From the NCBI GenBank assembly GCA_003153375.1, contig PLYM01000202.1:1-64000 (forward strand): DNA of 64,000 nucleotides, written 5' to 3'. The notes under the pieces were generated by a model. It worked only from the letters and a program-made list of their open reading frames with translations, was not told where the DNA came from and did no database searches. A program made the position numbers and the translations under genes. The first letter of the stretch is position 1. The number at the start of each line of letters is the position of its first letter. Of this stretch, positions 1 through 11,693 are shown piece by piece. The DNA comes from Planctomycetaceae bacterium (GTDB lineage Bacteria; Planctomycetota; Planctomycetia; Pirellulales; PALSA-1355).

Positions 1-2551
<2,551 letters not shown>

Positions 2552-2559
<8 letters not shown>

Positions 2560-4039
2560 TTTGCGCGGATTCATGACCCACGGCCGCAACAAGGTTCACA
2601 AGGAACCGGTTGCCCAGCGGTTGAAGCACTACAACGAGTTCCTCAAGATCCTGCCCGTCGAAGAGCTGCGCACCCAAGGCGCGCGGTGCATGGATTGTGG
2701 CATTCCGTTCTGTCACACCGGCTGCCCGCTGGGCAACATCATTCCCGACTGGAACGACCTGGTCTATCGCGATCGCTGGCGCGAAGCCTGCGACCGGCTG
2801 CACGCGACGAACAATTTCCCCGAGTTCACCGGCCGCGTCTGCCCCGCGCCCTGCGAGTCGGCCTGCGTGCTGGGCATCAACGAAGATCCGGTGTCGATCA
2901 AGCAGATCGAAATGTCGATCGCCGACCGTGGCTTCGAGGAAGGCTGGATCCTGCCCGAGCCTCCGGCCACGCGCACCGGCAAAAAGGTGGCGGTCGTCGG
3001 CAGCGGACCCGCCGGCCTGGCCGCCGCTCAGCAACTCAACCGCGCCGGGCACCAGGTCACCGTCTTCGAGCGGGCCGACCGTCCCGGTGGGTTGTTGATG
3101 TATGGCATTCCCGACTTCAAGCTCGAAAAGTCGCGCGTCTGGCGGCGTATCGACCAGATGCGGGCCGAGGGGGTCGAGTTTCGCACCAATGCCAACGTCG
3201 GCGTCAATGTCTCGGTCGAGCAGTTGCGTAACGACTATGACGCGCTGCTGCTCACCGGCGGCGCCACGGCCGCCCGCAACCTGGCGATTCCGGGCCGCGA
3301 ACTCCAGGGCATTCACTTCGCCATGGAGTTCCTGCCGCAGCAAAACAAAGTCAACCAAGGTGACGTCGTCGGCGATCAGATTCTGGCCACCGGCAAGCAC
3401 GTGATCGTCATCGGTGGCGGCGACACCGGCAGCGACTGCACCGGCACCTCGAACCGGCAGGGCTGTGCCAGCCTGACGCAGTTCGAAATCTTTCCGGCCC
3501 CGCCCGATCTGGGTCCGTTTCCCCGCGCGGTCGATCGGCCGGCCGCGAGCCCTTGGCCCTACTGGCCGCTCATCCTGCGCACCAGTACCTCGCACGAGGA
3601 AGGCTGCGAGCGGCAGTTCAGCATCGAAACCCGCGAATTCCTGGGCGATGAATCGGGCCGCGTCAGCGGTTTGCGCACCGTGCAGGTCGAGTGGACGCGC
3701 GACGAAACGGGCCGGCAAACCATGCGCGACGTGCCAGGCACCGAAAAGGTTTGGCCTGCGCAACTGGTGTTGCTGGCCATGGGCTTCGTGGGCCCGGAGC
3801 GCAACGGCGCCATCGAGCAGTTGGGGCTCGAGCTCGACGCGCGCGGCAACGTCAAATGCGACGAGCAGTACATGGCGAGCGTCGAGGGCGTATTTGCCGC
3901 CGGCGACATCCGCCGTGGCCAGTCGCTGGTCGTGTGGGCGATTCACGAAGGCCGCGAAGCCGCCCGCTCGATCGACCGCTTCCTGATGGGCGTCACCCAC
4001 CTGCCCAGTGTCAACGCCGGCGACTTTGCCTGGAAGTAG
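2552..4039 (+). CDS. gltD: Glutamate synthase small subunit
   Basis: FAD-dependent NADPH oxidoreductase subunit (495 aa, normal length) that passes electrons through iron-sulfur clusters to GltB. The N-terminal cysteine motif is [13 protein letters not shown], followed by a second group in [10 protein letters not shown]; together these are the two 4Fe-4S sites. An FAD-binding Rossmann motif ([17 protein letters not shown]) lies near residue 145 and an NADPH-binding motif ([13 protein letters not shown]) near 285. The ATG at 2552 lies inside the last codons of gltB, giving an 8-base overlap, and the pair forms a classical gltBD operon. No terminator is obvious in the 22 bases before the convergent next gene. 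Confidence 0.97.
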
Positions 4040-4061
4040 TCTGGGCCGGAAGCAACCTGGC

Positions 4062-5486
4062 TTAAAAGGGCTCGGCTTCCCACAGAGCAGCTAGTTCGGG
4101 AGGTAATCCCAACATCGGCTGGTTCTCGAGCAGCGCCTCGTCAACGCCATGCCGCTTGGGATTCCGGTTTTCGAAGCGCGGCAACGATCCGCGCGTGTAA
4201 CTATATCCGGTTCCGGGCCGCAACAGCACGCGCAGATCGAGATCCTCATCGACACGACCGCACAACACGACTTGTTGAACGTGGTCGACGCTCCGATTCT
4301 TCATCGACAAACAATAGCCCTGGATCAGATGGGTGCCGGGACTGTGAAACGACAACACCATGGTCTCGGAGGGCACGCCCCAAAACTCGAAATTCCCCGC
4401 GTCGTCGACGCCAACTTCCTGCCAGTCGGCGGACAGGTTGCGCCGTTCAATCGATGCGCGCGTTCCCCTCGGCAGCGGCCCGCCGTCGCTGGTCAGCAGT
4501 CGCCCGCGCACGCAGTGGGCCGGATGCAGGTTGAAGTCGCCGGTTTCCAACTCGCCGCCGTTGGCCGGCACGCGAACTTCCTGCGGAATGGCAGCCAGGT
4601 TCTTCTCCGCCAGGGACTGCATCTGGGTGCAGATGCAAAGTTCCGAGTCGGCGGCAACATTCTCGAACTTGAAACAGCCCTCCGCGTCCGTCAGCTGCTC
4701 GTGCGCCAAGAACACGACCTCGATGGTCTTCCTGGCCGCCATGACCCGGTGCGTCGACCGGGCCACGACCTTCACTCCCGGGGCCGGCCTAATTCTCGAC
4801 AGCACGCGCCCCCGCACGGTCGCTCCGGCGGTCAGTTGCAGTGTATTTTCCTCGCCGCCGGGTTTCAGTGAGTAGATCTGGCCCCCCGCGGCACCTAGTG
4901 CGCGAACGGTCACGTCGACGCGCCACATGTGCCGGTCACTCACCAGCACAAAACGTCCGTCGGGACCCGTGACCACGAATTGCTCGACCGCGGACGGCGG
5001 CTGCGAACTGTGCACGCTCACCAGAGCGTCGGCCGCCGGGGTGCCGTCGGGCCGCAGCACCCGGCCCAAGACGCGATGCGTGGCGGCAGCGGGCGGATCG
5101 GTTTGCTTGACCAGCACGACCTCGCCCAACGGCTGATTCGAGTTGGGATTGATGACCGTGGTGCCGGGGTGAAAGCCCTTGGCCTCGACCAGCACCTCGA
5201 ACCGCGCGCCACTTTCCAGACCGTCGAGCGAAAACATGCCGCGTTGGTCGGTCACGGTGTGCTTGCCGCAATCGGGCGCGCACCAGGGGTTGGTGTTGCC
5301 TTCGTCATCGGCTCGAACGCTGAGGATCCACACCTTGACGCCAGCCGCGGGTCGGCCGTCGGTCGTCCTGACCGTTCCGCCGATCTCGACGCCGCCGGCT
5401 GACAGCGCACCCCCCACGGTCGCCAGCACAGCCCACGCCGCCACCCAACACGCCCGTGCAAACCTTGCCGCGGCCCTGCTTGGCAT
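4062..5486 (-). CDS. Exported protein with carboxypeptidase-regulatory-like repeats
   Basis: 474 aa, no enzymatic domain recognised. The start at 5486 (MPSRAAARF) is preceded by GGAGGAG about 7 bases upstream and opens onto a basic region, a hydrophobic stretch (AAWAVLATVGGALSA) and a likely Sec cleavage site. The mature part holds at least four beta-sandwich modules of the carboxypeptidase regulatory type, each opening with a 'G.V...DG.P..G..V' pattern: EIGGTVRTTDGRPAAGVKV, VLGRVLRPDGTPAADALV, VRGRVLSRIRPAPGVKVVA, VRGRLLTSDGGPLP. Such modules usually mediate binding or stability in exported planctomycete proteins. Several paired cysteines would fit an oxidising compartment. The frame is open further upstream, but that part has no coding character or signal peptide. 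It converges on gltD and is divergent from the receiver gene. Confidence 0.8.
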   Translation of the reverse strand: MPSRAAARFARACWVAAWAVLATVGGALSAGGVEIGGTVRTTDGRPAAGVKVWILSVRADDEGNTNPWCAPDCGKHTVTDQRGMFSLDGLESGARFEVLVEAKGFHPGTTVINPNSNQPLGEVVLVKQTDPPAAATHRVLGRVLRPDGTPAADALVSVHSSQPPSAVEQFVVTGPDGRFVLVSDRHMWRVDVTVRALGAAGGQIYSLKPGGEENTLQLTAGATVRGRVLSRIRPAPGVKVVARSTHRVMAARKTIEVVFLAHEQLTDAEGCFKFENVAADSELCICTQMQSLAEKNLAAIPQEVRVPANGGELETGDFNLHPAHCVRGRLLTSDGGPLPRGTRASIERRNLSADWQEVGVDDAGNFEFWGVPSETMVLSFHSPGTHLIQGYCLSMKNRSVDHVQQVVLCGRVDEDLDLRVLLRPGTGYSYTRGSLPRFENRNPKRHGVDEALLENQPMLGLPPELAALWEAEPF

Positions 5487-5899
5487 ACGCTTGCTCCTCC
5501 AGACCCGTCCGGGGCGCTCCACGCGTCGAAATTGATTCTCACCGATTTTCACTTGAAATGCACCCAGAACTTCTGGCCGCGACCGTTTCCGCTTGCAAGC
5601 ACTTGCTTCCGAGCCCTTGCAGGGGCTGACACAAGTGTCCTGGAAACGGTTCCCAAGCGGTTCGATCCGAGTCCAACCCCCCAACGGACGCATGGTGGCC
5701 AGGCTGGTTGGCTCGAGCATAACGCCGTTTATGCCGGCAATTCGGATCAATCCGCCTAAGGAAAGGTCACGGATTACACAAATTGGCTGAGCCCGGTGAA
5801 GAAAAACGATTGGCTTTGTCGAATATAATGATGTCGGTGAGAGCGACTCGACCAATCGAGTGCACCTCACCCCGACTGGAACTCGGAAGAAGCGGCACC
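5487..5899. other. Divergent intergenic region with two short palindromes
   Basis: 413 bases between the divergent starts at 5486 (minus) and 5900 (plus), with no gene I can support. It holds a perfect 10-base palindrome GCTTGCAAGC (5591-5600) and an inverted repeat GACAC-AA-GTGTC (5628-5639). Either could be an operator, but no convincing -35/-10 pair ties them to a start. Confidence 0.4.
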
Positions 5900-6406
5900 A
5901 TGAAAGAAGCGAACCACGCTCCGGTAACACTCCTGGCGATCGACGACGAAGCCGATGTGCTGGCTCGAATTGCCGAGGTGCTCCACGAGGCCGGTTATCA
6001 GTGCCTCTGTGCCCAGGACGAAAAAAGCGCTCGCGAAGCCCTGCGGCAGTGCACTCCGCAAGTGATCATCTCGGACGTGAACCTGGTTGGACACAGCGGT
6101 TCAACTGTCTGCGAACAACTCAAGCAGCAAGCGGGATTGCGTGACGTGCCGGTGATTTTTCTGGCAGCCGCTCAAGTGCCCGATGTCATTCGCCGTTCGT
6201 CAGCATCGGGAGGCAGCTACTACCTGCGCAAGCCGTTCGACTCGCCGGTGCTGTTGCAAATCATCGAGAAGGTTCGTGCGGCCACCCCCGATCGGACTCC
6301 CGAGCCCGCCCCCACCACGGTGCCACGGCCCAACGTCTGCGACCCGCCCAAATCGGCTGGTGCCCGGGCAAGCGCTCTCCGCAGCGGCGTGCTGATCGCG
6401 AAGTAA
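5900..6406 (+). CDS. Orphan response-regulator receiver protein
   Basis: 168 aa, a single CheY-like receiver domain (residues about 8-125) plus a proline-rich tail and no DNA-binding output domain. The acidic pair D15/D16 (AIDDEAD), the phospho-acceptor D59 (IISDVNL) and the invariant lysine K111 (LRKPF) are present. The conserved Ser/Thr that normally follows beta-4 is alanine here (A89 in VIFLAAAQ), which could weaken phosphorylation-dependent switching. The ATG at 5900 is chosen because GGAAG lies about 10 bases upstream and the domain begins right after it; an in-frame start at 5783 would add unconserved sequence. No histidine kinase is adjacent, so the partner is unknown. It may be a phospho-relay or protein-interaction module. 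Confidence 0.85.
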   Translation: MKEANHAPVTLLAIDDEADVLARIAEVLHEAGYQCLCAQDEKSAREALRQCTPQVIISDVNLVGHSGSTVCEQLKQQAGLRDVPVIFLAAAQVPDVIRRSSASGGSYYLRKPFDSPVLLQIIEKVRAATPDRTPEPAPTTVPRPNVCDPPKSAGARASALRSGVLIAK

Positions 6407-6633
6407 TCGCTTCGCGGCCACGTTCGATCGACGCCGCCCCGTTCGCCACGTGCCGCGAGATTCTGGCGGTTCACGCTGCTCGAAACGCCGGCAGGCAGCA
6501 CCGACTCTCGGTTCTGCCGACGGCCATGGGCTCATTTGACGTGCTGGTGCCGCGGAAGATAATGCCTACGGACGAAGAGTGCGCCAGATGCTCTCGTCCG
6601 AGCGATCTCTCATCTTGCTTGGAGGGCTGTCTG

Positions 6634-6996
6634 ATGGAAACGCAAACTCCCGAACAACTGACGGGCAAGAAATGCGTGCCGTGCGAGGGGGGTGTGGCGA
6701 AATACACGCTCGACGAAGCTCGCGCGCAACTGAGCACCTTGGCGGGTTGGCGACTGACCCACGACGGCCAGCGGATTCGCAAGGATTGGGTGGTGAAGAA
6801 CTTCCTGTCCGGAATCGAGTTCTTTCAGAGCGTTGCCGACGTGGCCGAACAGGAAGGTCATCACCCCGACCTGCACCTGGAGGGTTATCGCAACGTAGGG
6901 ATCGAGATCTACACGCACGCGATCGGCGGACTGTCGGAAAACGACTTCATCCTGGCCGCCAAGATTGACCGTCTGCCGATCACGCTCAAGAAATAA
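6634..6996 (+). CDS. phhB: Pterin-4a-carbinolamine dehydratase
   Basis: 120 aa, near the usual length. Enzymes of this family dehydrate 4a-hydroxytetrahydrobiopterin, recycling the pterin cofactor of aromatic amino acid hydroxylases. The catalytic histidine motif is clear (QEGHHPDLHLEGYRNVGIEI), as are the hydrophobic core around FLSGIEFFQSVADVAEQ and the end motif GGLSENDFILAAKID. The start at 6634 (METQTPEQL) follows GGAGG with about 8 bases of spacing; an upstream in-frame ATG at 6526 adds a segment without family resemblance. No aromatic amino acid hydroxylase is in the window, so the pterin substrate in vivo is open; many bacteria carry this family for other pterin or molybdopterin roles. 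The next gene follows by 31 bases on the same strand. Confidence 0.9.
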   Translation: METQTPEQLTGKKCVPCEGGVAKYTLDEARAQLSTLAGWRLTHDGQRIRKDWVVKNFLSGIEFFQSVADVAEQEGHHPDLHLEGYRNVGIEIYTHAIGGLSENDFILAAKIDRLPITLKK

Positions 6997-7027
6997 CGAA
7001 TCGTTCGTTTTCCCGCCCCAATCGCGC

Positions 7028-7714
7028 ATGGAGGCCGTGCTGGTGCAACAGACTGAAGCCCCCCTCGCCCTGCGTCGCCGCTTCGAACTAGCGACAACCG
7101 AGCAGTTCGTGATCGGCCGACGCTATGAGTTACTGCGGCCGCGCAGCGTCGACGACCTGATCAGCGAAGAGGATTTCGCGATCGACGAGCGGATTCCCTA
7201 CTGGGCCGACTGCTGGCCCAGCGCCTGTGTGCTGGCTGACCGCATTGCCAGTCAAGTGGGCCAAGACCGACGGCTCCTGGAACTGGGTTGCGGCATCGGG
7301 CTGGTGAGCCTGGCAGCGGCGCAGGCCGGTTTTGACGTGCTGGCCACGGACTACTATGGCGATGCCTTGGAGTTCACCGCCGCCAATGCAGCTCGCCATG
7401 CCCTGGCGAACGTCGACACGCGTTTGGTCGACTGGCGCCGCTTGCCGGAGGATCTGGGAACCTTCGACGTGGTGCTCGCCTCCGACGTGCTCTACGAACG
7501 ACCGCACGCCGAACTGATTGCCGCGGCCTTGGCCCGTACGCTGGCGCCCAGCGGACTTGCCATGCTCAGCGATCCTGGCCGCCGCACGGCCGATTCGCTG
7601 GGTGAAGTTTGCTGCCAGCACGGCCTGACCGCCCGGTGCGTCGAGCGCGTCCCCTATCTCGCAGCCAATGGCCAGCCGACGATCTCGATCTTCGAGATTC
7701 GCCGTACCGGTTGA
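7028..7714 (+). CDS. METTL/Methyltransf_16-type SAM-dependent methyltransferase
   Basis: 228 aa. The SAM-binding motif I is RLLELGCGIGLVSLAAAQAG, followed by VLATDYYGDAL (acidic end of beta-2) and the family-characteristic DVVLASDVLYE. This is the arrangement of the nicotinamide N-methyltransferase/METTL21-23 branch, whose characterised members methylate protein lysines or small amines. The N-terminal part carries the ..IPYWADCWPS.. segment typical of the branch. I chose the ATG at 7028 because the upstream extension from 6965 would overlap the previous coding region and looks unrelated. The target cannot be deduced. Confidence 0.82.
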   Translation: MEAVLVQQTEAPLALRRRFELATTEQFVIGRRYELLRPRSVDDLISEEDFAIDERIPYWADCWPSACVLADRIASQVGQDRRLLELGCGIGLVSLAAAQAGFDVLATDYYGDALEFTAANAARHALANVDTRLVDWRRLPEDLGTFDVVLASDVLYERPHAELIAAALARTLAPSGLAMLSDPGRRTADSLGEVCCQHGLTARCVERVPYLAANGQPTISIFEIRRTG

Positions 7715-7725
7715 ACGACTCCACC

Positions 7726-7821
7726 ATGGAAGACCCGAGAATCCTGGGCCGCGTGCTTCCCATCGCGATTCTCGTCGTGCTGACCATGGTGGCGATCCTT
7801 TGGCTTTGGGGTCGGCTTTAA
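7726..7821 (+). CDS. Possible 31-residue single-pass membrane miniprotein
   Basis: A short reading frame 11 bases after the methyltransferase stop. It starts at an ATG in a CCACC context, reads a charged N-terminus (MEDPRILGR) followed by about 20 strongly hydrophobic residues ending in WLWGRL, and stops at TAA. The clean N-in helix and the immediate downstream position favour a real miniprotein; the lack of a recognisable ribosome binding site argues against. No family recognised. Confidence 0.4.
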   Translation: MEDPRILGRVLPIAILVVLTMVAILWLWGRL

Positions 7822-7969
7822 TCGCCTGCGACCGCCTTTGCGCTTTGCTCGACCGTGATTTGACTCGCATCCTGACGCGGGCCAGAATGGATGTTTCCTT
7901 GGGCCCACCGGTCGCGCCGGTCTGGCTTTTCGTCCAGTATTTCACGGATATTCCGTCAAGCGAGCCGCC

Positions 7970-9100
7970 ATGCAATGTCCTTATTGTCAGACTGTCATCG
8001 AAGCCGACGACAACGAAGCGACCCCGACGAAGTGTCCCGAATGTGGTGCGTCGCTCGCGCCCCCCTCGCGCGGTTCGCGGCTGGTAACGCTGGTCGTCGT
8101 GGCGCTGCTGACCATGGCCATCGTCGCCGGCCTCGTGGCCGTGCGGGCGGACCGGCTGAGCAAACAGGCTGAAGAGAATCTGGCCAAGTCGCAAAAGGAC
8201 TTCGCGCTGGCAAACCAGATGATCGACCGCTCGCTCGTCAACCTCATGGCCGACAGCCGCGTCAAGGATTCGGTGAAGTTGCGAGAGCAGTTGCTGAAGC
8301 CCTATCTCGACTACTATCAAGCCTTCATCGGCGCCCACACCGGGGACGAACGATACCTGGGTGAAATCTCCACCGCGCACTTCCATATCGCCGCACTACA
8401 AGCCAAGCTCCGCGCAAAAGGGGCAATTGCCTCGTTAGGACAAGGCGTTTCATTCCTCAACCAACTCAAGAATTCCGGCGCCGACCCCACCACACTCCCC
8501 AGCGTGCAGGAATCGGCCTTCCAATTCACTGCGCCCGGCGACTGGAATCCGGTGCGAGACGCCAACGCGCAAGCGGAAGTCATGGGCATGCTCATGACGT
8601 TCGGAGCGGCCAACTCGACGATCGACTCGCTCGTTGCCGAATATCCGCAGGTTCCCAGCTTCCGAAATGACCAGGCGGGACTGGGCCGAACGGTCGGCAC
8701 GTTAACCACCCTGATGTCCGCGGTTGCTCCGGCTGACATGCGCGAGCAACTTCGCGGCCAAGGCCAGGCGGCCTGGCTCAAGACGCGCAATGCCCTCGAA
8801 TCGCTAGCGAAAGAGCAGCCCAACAATGTCGACTACAAGACTCGGTTGATCGAGGCTCTGGTGGCACTGGGCAAAGCGCAGCGCTCAAAATCGCGCGACG
8901 AGGCGATTGCCAACTACACCCGAGCCGTCGAGCTGCGCGAGCAACTGGCAGCCGGCGCGCCAACTGACGAGGCGTTGAAGAAAGAGCTGGAATCGCTCAA
9001 GGGCGACCTGGAGCGAATGAAGGCCTCGCGTCCCGCGGCCAAGGCCGCGCCGGCCGAAAAGGCGGCAGCGAACGATGCCGCCCCGCCGGCTGAAAACTAG
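7970..9100 (+). CDS. Membrane-anchored zinc-ribbon protein of unknown function
   Basis: 376 aa. The N-terminus is a zinc ribbon with two CxxC pairs (CPYC at 3-6, CPEC at 22-25), a common opening of planctomycete membrane proteins. It is followed by a single transmembrane helix (about 37-58, LVVVALLTMAIVAGL) and a long soluble region rich in Glu, Lys, Gln and Ala with predicted helical and coiled-coil character. A stretch near 300-330 (RDEAIANYTRAVELREQL) looks like one tetratricopeptide-type repeat. The tail is an Ala/Lys/Pro low-complexity segment. The ribbon should face the cytoplasm and the helical part the other side, or the reverse; the sequence does not decide. No enzymatic motif is visible. 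Confidence 0.75.
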   Translation: MQCPYCQTVIEADDNEATPTKCPECGASLAPPSRGSRLVTLVVVALLTMAIVAGLVAVRADRLSKQAEENLAKSQKDFALANQMIDRSLVNLMADSRVKDSVKLREQLLKPYLDYYQAFIGAHTGDERYLGEISTAHFHIAALQAKLRAKGAIASLGQGVSFLNQLKNSGADPTTLPSVQESAFQFTAPGDWNPVRDANAQAEVMGMLMTFGAANSTIDSLVAEYPQVPSFRNDQAGLGRTVGTLTTLMSAVAPADMREQLRGQGQAAWLKTRNALESLAKEQPNNVDYKTRLIEALVALGKAQRSKSRDEAIANYTRAVELREQLAAGAPTDEALKKELESLKGDLERMKASRPAAKAAPAEKAAANDAAPPAEN

Positions 9101-9115
9101 GTCTACGGCGAATTA

Positions 9116-9147
9116 GGCCCTCAGCGAAATCGGCCCTCAGCGAAATC
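9116..9147. repeat. Perfect 16-base tandem duplication
   Basis: The 16-mer GGCCCTCAGCGAAATC occurs twice head to tail (9116-9131 and 9132-9147) in the 103-base gap between the zinc-ribbon gene and the ABC transporter gene. No function is evident; it looks like a recent local duplication. Confidence 0.85.
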
Positions 9148-9203
9148 GAACGGCAGGCCCGCGAGGTCTCGGCACGCGACGTACGATTCGCTAGATTTTA
9201 GCG

Positions 9204-11693
9204 GTGCGCAACACCTCCGCCCCGCTTCTCGAATTGGTCGACATCACGCGACGCTTTCCCGGCGTTGTCGCCCTCGACGGCGTCTCGTTCTCGCTGGAGC
9301 GCGGCGAAGTCCATGCCCTGGTCGGCGAAAACGGCGCCGGAAAAAGCACGCTGATCAACATCATCGCGGGTCTGCTCCCCAGCGACAGTGGGCACCTGCT
9401 GCTCGCCGGCCAGCGCGTCGCCTGGACCAATCCCCTCGAATCGCGCGGGCAAGGCATTGTCACAGTCCACCAGGAAGCCGAGTTGTTCGGCACGCTGTCG
9501 GTCGCCGAGAACATGGCGCTCGAACAAGGATTGCCGGCCGGACCCGGAGGTTGGATCCGCTGGCGAGCCATCCACGAGCAGGCGCGACAAGCCGTCGCCG
9601 TGCTCGGCGAGCCGCTCGACATCCGCCAGCCGGCGGCGTGGCTCAGCGTGGCTCAGCGCCACATGACGCAAATCGCCGCCGCCGTGGCACAGCGCGCCCG
9701 CGTGCTGGTGCTCGACGAACCGACCAGCGCTCTGACCGGCGCCGAGACGGCCTGGCTGTTCGGCCAGATCTCTCGGCTCAAGGCCTCCGGCGTGGGCATC
9801 ATCTACATCTCGCACCGGCAGGAGGAAATCTTCCAGCTCGCCGACCGAATCACCGTGCTGCGCGACGGCCGCCGCGTCTGGTCCGGTCCGCGCGACGCCA
9901 TCGACCGCTCGGGCCTGATTCGCCAGATGGTTGGCCGCGGCGGCGACACCACGGCCCGCACCCCGGGGGCTCTCCCGCACGGTGTGCCCCGCTTGCAAGT
10001 CACCAGCCTGACGGCCGCTGACAAACGTTGCGCCGACGTTTCGCTCACTGCCCACGCCGGAGAAATCGTGGGTGTCTATGGACTGATTGGCTCGGGCCGT
10101 AGCGAGTTTGCCCGCGCGGTCTTCGGCCTCGACGAGTCCAGCGGGGGCACGATCGCGATCGACGGCCGGCCGCGCACCATCGCGAATCCCGGCGATGCCG
10201 TCGCGGCGGGCCTAGCCTACTTGCCCGAGGACCGCCTGCGGCAAGGTGTGTTCCGCGAACTGACCGTGCGCGCCAACGCGGTCGTCAGCGCGCTGCCGAC
10301 CCTGGGTCGCGGTCCCCTGACCAGTGTCCGCCGTGAACGGACCGTGACGCGGCAACAAATCGACCGTCTGGCAATTCGTTGTCGCGACGCCGAGCAACCC
10401 ATCGGCGAGCTCTCGGGCGGCAACCAACAAAAAGTGGTGCTCGCGCGCTGCCTGCTCGCGCGCCCGGCCGTGTTGATCCTCGACGAACCGACTCGCGGCG
10501 TCGACATTGGCGCCAAGGCCGAGATCCACCGCATCCTGCGGCAATTGGCAGCCGACGGCACGGCCATCGTGCTCATCAGCTCCGATCTGCCGGAAGTGAC
10601 CGAGAACTCCGATCGCGTCATCGTGTTTCGCGCGGGGCGCGTGGCCGCCGAATTCAGCGCTAACCAGCTCGATCCCGAGCGGATTGCCGACGCCGCCCTG
10701 CCCGACCACTCGACGGTCAAGGCCGCGGCTCGAGTGACACGGCAGCGGGCGAGACGGCCCGCAACCGGCGAGCTCGCGCTGGTCGCGGCCATCGGGCTCA
10801 TGTTCCTGGTGCTCGGATTGACCACCGAGGCCTTCTTCACCAGCGACAACTTGTGGGGCTTGCTGGCCAACACCAGCGTTTGGGTGATCCTGTCGCTCGG
10901 TGCGGCCGCGATCATTCTGGCCGGGGCCATCGACATCTCCTTGGGCTCGCTCTTGGCGCTATCCGCCGGCGTCGGGGGCCTCGTGCTCAAGCTCCCCTAC
11001 GACAGCCGCGTCACGATTCCGGCCGGAATTCTGGCGGCCCTGGCAGTCGGCGCGGCCGGCGGGTTGTCGAATGCCGCGCTGTCGCTGTGGGGTCGCGTCC
11101 ATCCGATCGTGATCACACTGGGCACCATGACCATCTATCGCGGGTTGTTGATCTCGCTATCGGGCGGCAACACGATCACGGACTTGCCTGCCGCGTTCGT
11201 TGGCATTTCGACGCGAACGGTTTTCGGGGTCAACGGCTCGGTGGCCCTGGCCGTGCTGGCGGCGGTGACGATCTACTTGTGGCTCGCTCACTTCCGCTCG
11301 GGTCGCTATGTGCTGGCCATGGGCGCTAGCCCCACCGCGGCGCGATTGGTCGGCATCTCCCGCACCCGTACCTGGCTGGTTGCCTTCGGCGCCGGGGGTC
11401 TGCTGGCGGCCCTGGCGGGGCTGTTGGAATTGTCGCAAACCGGCGCCATGCAATCGGGCATGGGCAGCGGCTATGAACTGCGAGCGATCGCGGCGGCCGT
11501 GATCGGCGGGGTGGCGATCTCGGGCGGTCGCGGCAACGTGTTCGGCGTCTGCCTGGGGGCGCTGTTGCTGAGCCTGATCTACAACGCGCTGGTGCTGTGG
11601 CAAATCTCGCGCTATCACTATGCGCTCGTCACCGGCGCGCTGCTGCTGGCGGCGGTGTTGGTGGATCTGGCCTGGCGGAGGCTCGATCGATGA
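9204..11693 (+). CDS. Sugar-type ABC importer: fused double ATPase and permease
   Basis: 829 aa. Residues about 5-500 are the double ATPase of the RbsA/MglA/XylG type. NBD1 has Walker A GENGAGKSTLI, a degenerate signature (LSVAQRHM) and Walker B VLVLDEPTSAL. NBD2 has the lysine-less P-loop usual in this family (GLIGSGRSEFARAV), a good signature (LSGGNQQKVVLARCLL) and Walker B VLILDEPTRGVD. Residues about 515-829 are an RbsC-type permease with the family motif AGAIDISLGSLLALSAG and many membrane helices. These parts are normally separate proteins, so this is a natural fusion. The start is a GTG at 9204. Its stop overlaps the next permease start by 4 bases (ATGA), so the two make a heterodimeric channel. 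No substrate-binding protein gene is adjacent; a sugar or autoinducer-2-like ligand is likely but unproven. Confidence 0.9.
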   Translation: MRNTSAPLLELVDITRRFPGVVALDGVSFSLERGEVHALVGENGAGKSTLINIIAGLLPSDSGHLLLAGQRVAWTNPLESRGQGIVTVHQEAELFGTLSVAENMALEQGLPAGPGGWIRWRAIHEQARQAVAVLGEPLDIRQPAAWLSVAQRHMTQIAAAVAQRARVLVLDEPTSALTGAETAWLFGQISRLKASGVGIIYISHRQEEIFQLADRITVLRDGRRVWSGPRDAIDRSGLIRQMVGRGGDTTARTPGALPHGVPRLQVTSLTAADKRCADVSLTAHAGEIVGVYGLIGSGRSEFARAVFGLDESSGGTIAIDGRPRTIANPGDAVAAGLAYLPEDRLRQGVFRELTVRANAVVSALPTLGRGPLTSVRRERTVTRQQIDRLAIRCRDAEQPIGELSGGNQQKVVLARCLLARPAVLILDEPTRGVDIGAKAEIHRILRQLAADGTAIVLISSDLPEVTENSDRVIVFRAGRVAAEFSANQLDPERIADAALPDHSTVKAAARVTRQRARRPATGELALVAAIGLMFLVLGLTTEAFFTSDNLWGLLANTSVWVILSLGAAAIILAGAIDISLGSLLALSAGVGGLVLKLPYDSRVTIPAGILAALAVGAAGGLSNAALSLWGRVHPIVITLGTMTIYRGLLISLSGGNTITDLPAAFVGISTRTVFGVNGSVALAVLAAVTIYLWLAHFRSGRYVLAMGASPTAARLVGISRTRTWLVAFGAGGLLAALAGLLELSQTGAMQSGMGSGYELRAIAAAVIGGVAISGGRGNVFGVCLGALLLSLIYNALVLWQISRYHYALVTGALLLAAVLVDLAWRRLDR

